A stretch of 8,092 bases of DNA from Treponema sp. (GTDB lineage: Bacteria > Spirochaetota > Spirochaetia > Treponematales > Breznakiellaceae), in the NCBI GenBank assembly GCA_031259515.1, contig JAIRLK010000060.1, positions 1 to 8,092 of the forward strand, read 5' to 3'. This document shows positions 5,670 to 8,092 of this stretch, one piece after another. The notes below the pieces were generated by a model, which saw nothing but the letters and a program-made list of their open reading frames with translations, was not told where the DNA came from and made no database searches. Position 1 is the stretch's first letter, and each line of letters starts with the position of its first letter. Position numbers and translations under genes: made by a program.

Positions 5670-6509
5670 TTATCCTTTAACCGCTCCGGCCATCATCCCT
5701 TTGATCAACTTATCCTGACCAAAGATATAGAGAAGAATGATGGGCAGGGATGCCAGCACCAATAGTGACATGATAAGGGGGACATCCATCGTGTACTGCC
5801 CCTGATATGTCCAAACCGAAAGGGGAAGCGTAAAATTTGATGGCGATTGGGTAAGCACCATAGCAAAACTGAATTCGTTCCAAATAACCACGCCATTGTA
5901 AATTCCAAGCGTGGCCAGTCCCGAACGGGAAAGGGGGAAAACAATCTTGAAGAACGTGCGAAATTTCCCGCATCCGTCAATTTCGGCGGCTTCTTCCAGT
6001 TCACGGCTGATGCCCTTCATAAACCCGGTGAGTATAAAAGTCGACATGGGCAGATTAAAAGCCACATTGGGGCCGATAAGAGCATACAGGCTGTCATATA
6101 AATTAGCCCGCACGGACAAACTGAATACCGGGATCAGCGTTATATGAATGGGAATGGACATAGCCGCCACAATAAGGGAAAAAATAGGCTTGTTCAGCTT
6201 AAATTCCATTCGCGAAAGCGGATACGCCGCAAAGGAGCTTATGATCAACAGCAAAAAAAGAGAAACCGCCAGAACAAAGACGCTGTTGAAGAAGTAGCCA
6301 AAAAACGCCCCCCGTATAACCGTAACATAATTCTGAAAGCTGAACCGCTCCGGTAATTTAAAAAGGCTTCCGGTTAAAAATTCTCCCTGAGACTTCATGG
6401 AGATGGTTATAAGATAGTAAAACGGCGCTCCGGCAATGACCAGCCATACAAGAGCGAACAAAACGGCAAGTATCCAAAAAACAAAACTCTTTTTATGCGG
6501 CATCATCAT
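5670..6509 (-). CDS. Carbohydrate ABC transporter permease, MalG type
   Basis: 279 residues, typical for MalG-like inner-membrane permeases. About six hydrophobic segments are visible (near 10-32, 74-96, 108-132, 140-164, 200-222, 244-264). The cytoplasmic EAA loop that docks on the ATPase reads EEAAEIDGCGKFRTFFKIVFP (172-192), with the expected EAA, the Gly seven residues on, and the terminal P. The C-terminus LIKGMMAGAVKG is the usual MalG-type tail. ATG 6509-6507 overlaps the TGA of the other permease (ATGA), with AAGGCGG about 7 nt upstream; two more in-frame ATGs follow directly. It forms a heterodimeric channel with that permease and belongs to the CUT1 class of sugar importers. The substrate cannot be deduced. 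Confidence 0.95.
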   Translation of the reverse strand: MMMPHKKSFVFWILAVLFALVWLVIAGAPFYYLITISMKSQGEFLTGSLFKLPERFSFQNYVTVIRGAFFGYFFNSVFVLAVSLFLLLIISSFAAYPLSRMEFKLNKPIFSLIVAAMSIPIHITLIPVFSLSVRANLYDSLYALIGPNVAFNLPMSTFILTGFMKGISRELEEAAEIDGCGKFRTFFKIVFPLSRSGLATLGIYNGVVIWNEFSFAMVLTQSPSNFTLPLSVWTYQGQYTMDVPLIMSLLVLASLPIILLYIFGQDKLIKGMMAGAVKG

Positions 6510-7423
6510 ACTTCAACCGCCTTTTTGTTAAGGATCACCACCGTCAACAAAGCCATAAAAGTGATAAGAATAAACATGCCGCAGGCAATGGTCGATCCGT
6601 AGCCCATATTGAATTTAACAAATGATGTTTTATACATCATCGTCGCCATTAAGTCGGTAGCAACCCCCGGCCCCCCGCCGGTCATAACAAAAATAAGATC
6701 AAAATATTTGAGAGAACCGATGATCGAAATAGTAATCCCGCTTATTATTGTCGGCTTAAGAAGCGGCAGGGATATGAGCCAGAAAAATTGATTTCTGGTA
6801 GCGCCGTCTATACTCGCGGCCTCGTATAATTCCACCGGAATATTCCCGTAGGCGGCCAAATAAAGAATCATGTAAAATGGGATATACTGCCAGCAAATAA
6901 CGCCGATTACGGTATACAGGGCGACGCCGGGGTTCCCCAGAAGATCCACCGCGCCTCCGCCAAAGAATTTGGAAACAGAGGCAAAGATACCGTAGTTCGC
7001 GTCCAGGGCGTATTTGAATAACAGCCCTATGGCCACCGAAGAAATAAGATAGGGCAGAAACCAAATTACCTTAAAAACAACTCCTTTTCTGTCAGCTATA
7101 TCCAGAAAGGTCGCCAGGGCCATGGCAAAAGGCACCTGAAAAAAGAGGGAGAGGAACATTATCCTCACGTTATTTCCAAAGGCTTTCCAGAAATTGACAT
7201 CCTTAACAAGGACGAGCCAATTTTCAAGGCCGATAAAAGTTCTGTTCCTGCTCATCCCGTTCCATTTGACCGTACTGATTATGAAGGACTCAACTATAGG
7301 ATATACGATAAAAACTGCCAGAAAAAACAACGCGGGAAACAAAAAAACCGCCGCGGCTATCCGTATTGACTGCCGCCGCGCTTTACGAAGGGAAATATTT
7401 TTACCTGCCGTTTCGACCATCAT
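6506..7423 (-). CDS. Carbohydrate ABC transporter permease, MalF type
   Basis: 305 residues, usual for short MalF/UgpA-like permeases that lack the large periplasmic loop of E. coli MalF. A basic N-terminus (SLRKARRQSIR, 11-21) precedes the first membrane segment (about 22-45, with the conserved LFPALFFLAVFIVYPI). Further segments lie near 85-108, 118-137, 168-190, 226-246 and 276-298. The EAA loop is YEAASIDGATRNQFFWLISLP (200-220). The motif MTGGGPGVATDLMATMMYK (247-265) is typical of the partner permease in CUT1 systems. ATG 7423 or the adjacent ATG 7420 is the start; GGGGG at 7431-7427 lies 3 or 6 nt away, so 7420 is slightly better placed. The gene follows the binding protein after a 217-bp gap filled by a hairpin and a repeat copy. 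Confidence 0.95.
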   Translation of the reverse strand: MMVETAGKNISLRKARRQSIRIAAAVFLFPALFFLAVFIVYPIVESFIISTVKWNGMSRNRTFIGLENWLVLVKDVNFWKAFGNNVRIMFLSLFFQVPFAMALATFLDIADRKGVVFKVIWFLPYLISSVAIGLLFKYALDANYGIFASVSKFFGGGAVDLLGNPGVALYTVIGVICWQYIPFYMILYLAAYGNIPVELYEAASIDGATRNQFFWLISLPLLKPTIISGITISIIGSLKYFDLIFVMTGGGPGVATDLMATMMYKTSFVKFNMGYGSTIACGMFILITFMALLTVVILNKKAVEV

Positions 7424-7438
7424 TAACCCCCATTTGAG

Positions 7439-7461
7439 AGACGCCGCAATCCCCGGCGTCT
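7439..7461 (+). other. 8-bp GC-rich hairpin in the leader of the MalF-type permease; plus-strand terminator-like
   Basis: Arms AGACGCCG (7439-7446) and CGGCGTCT (7454-7461) enclose a 7-nt loop. The T-rich run TCTTTTTAT follows on the plus strand, so by form it is a terminator for antisense transcription. On the coding strand the A-rich run precedes the stem and no U-run follows, so it should not stop the operon transcript. It ends about 7 nt before the GGGGG ribosome site and could affect translation or protect a processed 5' end. Confidence 0.5.
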
Positions 7462-7518
7462 TCTTTTTATACTCTACAGCCAGCCGCGTTAAGGCTGTCC
7501 AACAAGATAGATATTTTA

Positions 7519-7619
7519 GAGCCTATTGCGTTTCGCGCATGAAATAGTATAAATATGCAATTTACACCTTGCAGGCTCCAAAGGCGCCTGAACAAAAAAT
7601 CCACACGTGCAACAGGCTC
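7519..7619 (+). repeat. Dispersed MITE-like repeat, copy 2 (short form), inside the sugar operon
   Basis: A 101-bp element with terminal inverted repeats GAGCCTATTGC (7519-7529) and GCAACAGGCTC (7609-7619), one mismatch. The trinucleotide TTA flanks it directly on both sides (7516-7518 and 7620-7622), as a 3-bp target duplication would. It shares a 46-base left block and a 30-base right block (extending to 7623) with the copy at 521-662. It lacks coding capacity, so it would need a transposase in trans. Termini beginning GAG and a TNA target are, from memory, features of some IS5-family groups; that link is tentative. It lies 17 nt downstream of the binding-protein gene's stop codon, and its paired ends could fold in the operon mRNA. 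Confidence 0.78.
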
Positions 7620-7640
7620 TTAGAACAGTCTCCGAAAAAA

Positions 7641-8092
7641 CTAGTTGCTGTTCTTTAAATAATCCGCCTGGGCCGCCTGGAGCCTTTTGGCCGCTTCTTC
7701 GGGGCTTAAGGTTAAGCCAAAAATTTCCTGGCTGGTAATCTTGTGGACTTCCGCCACTTCAGGGGCAAGGGACTGATCGTACCAAAGCTGCATATCGGGG
7801 GCGGCCTGAACCTGGGCAAACAATTCCGCTAAAATGGGATCGTCCAGCTTGACGTTTTTGAGCGGCGGAATATTGCCCTCAGCCAGCCGTTTGGCTGCCG
7901 CAATATCATCGGTCAGGTACGTAATCATCTTAAATGCCCAGTCTGGATGCTTACTGGTTGAGGAAACATGGTAGAAGTTATCCCCCACCGTCCCGATAAC
8001 CGTATTGGGATTCCCCTTTCCGCCTTCAATGGCGGGGAAGCTGAATATCCCCATCTTCTTGACAAATTCAGGGCTTTCAGAGATAGCCGAAG
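7641..8092 (-). CDS. Extracellular sugar-binding protein of an ABC transporter, C-terminal part (N-terminus beyond right edge)
   Basis: The frame is open from the right edge to TAG (7643-7641): 149 residues of the C-terminal lobe of a family 1 solute-binding protein. Upstream of the internal Met at 8054 the frame continues (SAISESPEFVKK), so this is not a start. Family features visible are a PAIEGGKGNPN loop followed by VIGTVGDNFYHVSSTSKHPDWAFKMITYLT. That is the usual strand and helix in which the lobe closes and K-x-P-x-x-A-x-x-F/M-I-x-Y-L recurs. Near the end come LWYDQSLAPEVAEVHKITSQEIFG and LSPEEAAKRLQAAQADYLKN, typical of the last helices. It delivers the substrate in the periplasm to the MalF/MalG-type channel encoded just downstream. 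The binding pocket is mostly outside the window, so substrate is unknown. Confidence 0.93.
   Translation of the reverse strand, partial: SAISESPEFVKKMGIFSFPAIEGGKGNPNTVIGTVGDNFYHVSSTSKHPDWAFKMITYLTDDIAAAKRLAEGNIPPLKNVKLDDPILAELFAQVQAAPDMQLWYDQSLAPEVAEVHKITSQEIFGLTLSPEEAAKRLQAAQADYLKNSN

Noticed and set aside
7476..7498. ACAGCC / GGCTGT inverted arms upstream of the permease
   Set aside because: Six-base arms with an 11-nt loop are weak and have no T-run; likely chance.
8052..8054. ATG as start of the binding-protein gene
   Set aside because: The frame stays open upstream to the edge and the encoded part is only the C-terminal lobe, so this Met is internal.

Overview
The window looks like chromosomal DNA of a mid-GC (roughly 50%) spirochaete, most plausibly a Treponema of the termite-gut type. 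This is an inference from gene style: exported PQQ-propeller/HEAT and CsgG/lipocalin-like proteins beside sugar ABC operons that lack their own ATPase. No rRNA or marker gene fixes the taxonomy. All convincing genes lie on the minus strand, so the operons read from right to left.

Right half (8092 to about 3720): one carbohydrate uptake and processing operon, in transcription order. It holds the C-terminal part of an extracellular sugar-binding protein (cut by the window edge), a MalF-type permease, a MalG-type permease (4-nt ATGA overlap), a ThuA-like protein and a Gfo/Idh/MocA NAD(P)-dependent oxidoreductase. A strong intrinsic terminator at 3720-3751 closes it. No ATPase gene is present, so a shared MsmX/MalK-type ATPase encoded elsewhere is likely. 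The ThuA plus Gfo/Idh/MocA pairing suggests that an imported sugar or glycoside is oxidised to a keto-sugar intermediate; the substrate cannot be read from sequence. The 217-bp gap between binding protein and first permease holds a short MITE-like repeat and a separate hairpin. The gap between the second permease and the ThuA gene holds an 11-bp hairpin.

Middle (3603 to 961): a two-gene operon for exported proteins. The first is a 285-aa protein with a possible CsgG/TolB-N-like start and a lipocalin-like second half. The second, 6 nt downstream, is a 592-aa beta-propeller with C-terminal HEAT-like repeats. Four copies of CATACTC (GAGTATG on the coding strand) lie in its leader.

Left end (960 to 1): a gene-poor, scarred region. 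It holds a second, longer copy of the repeat, a third stray repeat end, and a decayed C-terminal fragment of a 3-hydroxybutyryl-CoA dehydrogenase gene (180-334, minus). That fragment has an in-frame TAG and a 1-nt frameshift, and it is cut exactly at a repeat end. The first 34 codons of another minus-strand gene leave through the left edge.

I found no CRISPR array, tRNA, rRNA, complete insertion sequence or defence system. The most notable items are the dispersed repeat family, including one copy inside the sugar operon with a candidate TTA target duplication, and the dehydrogenase remnant abutting a repeat end.
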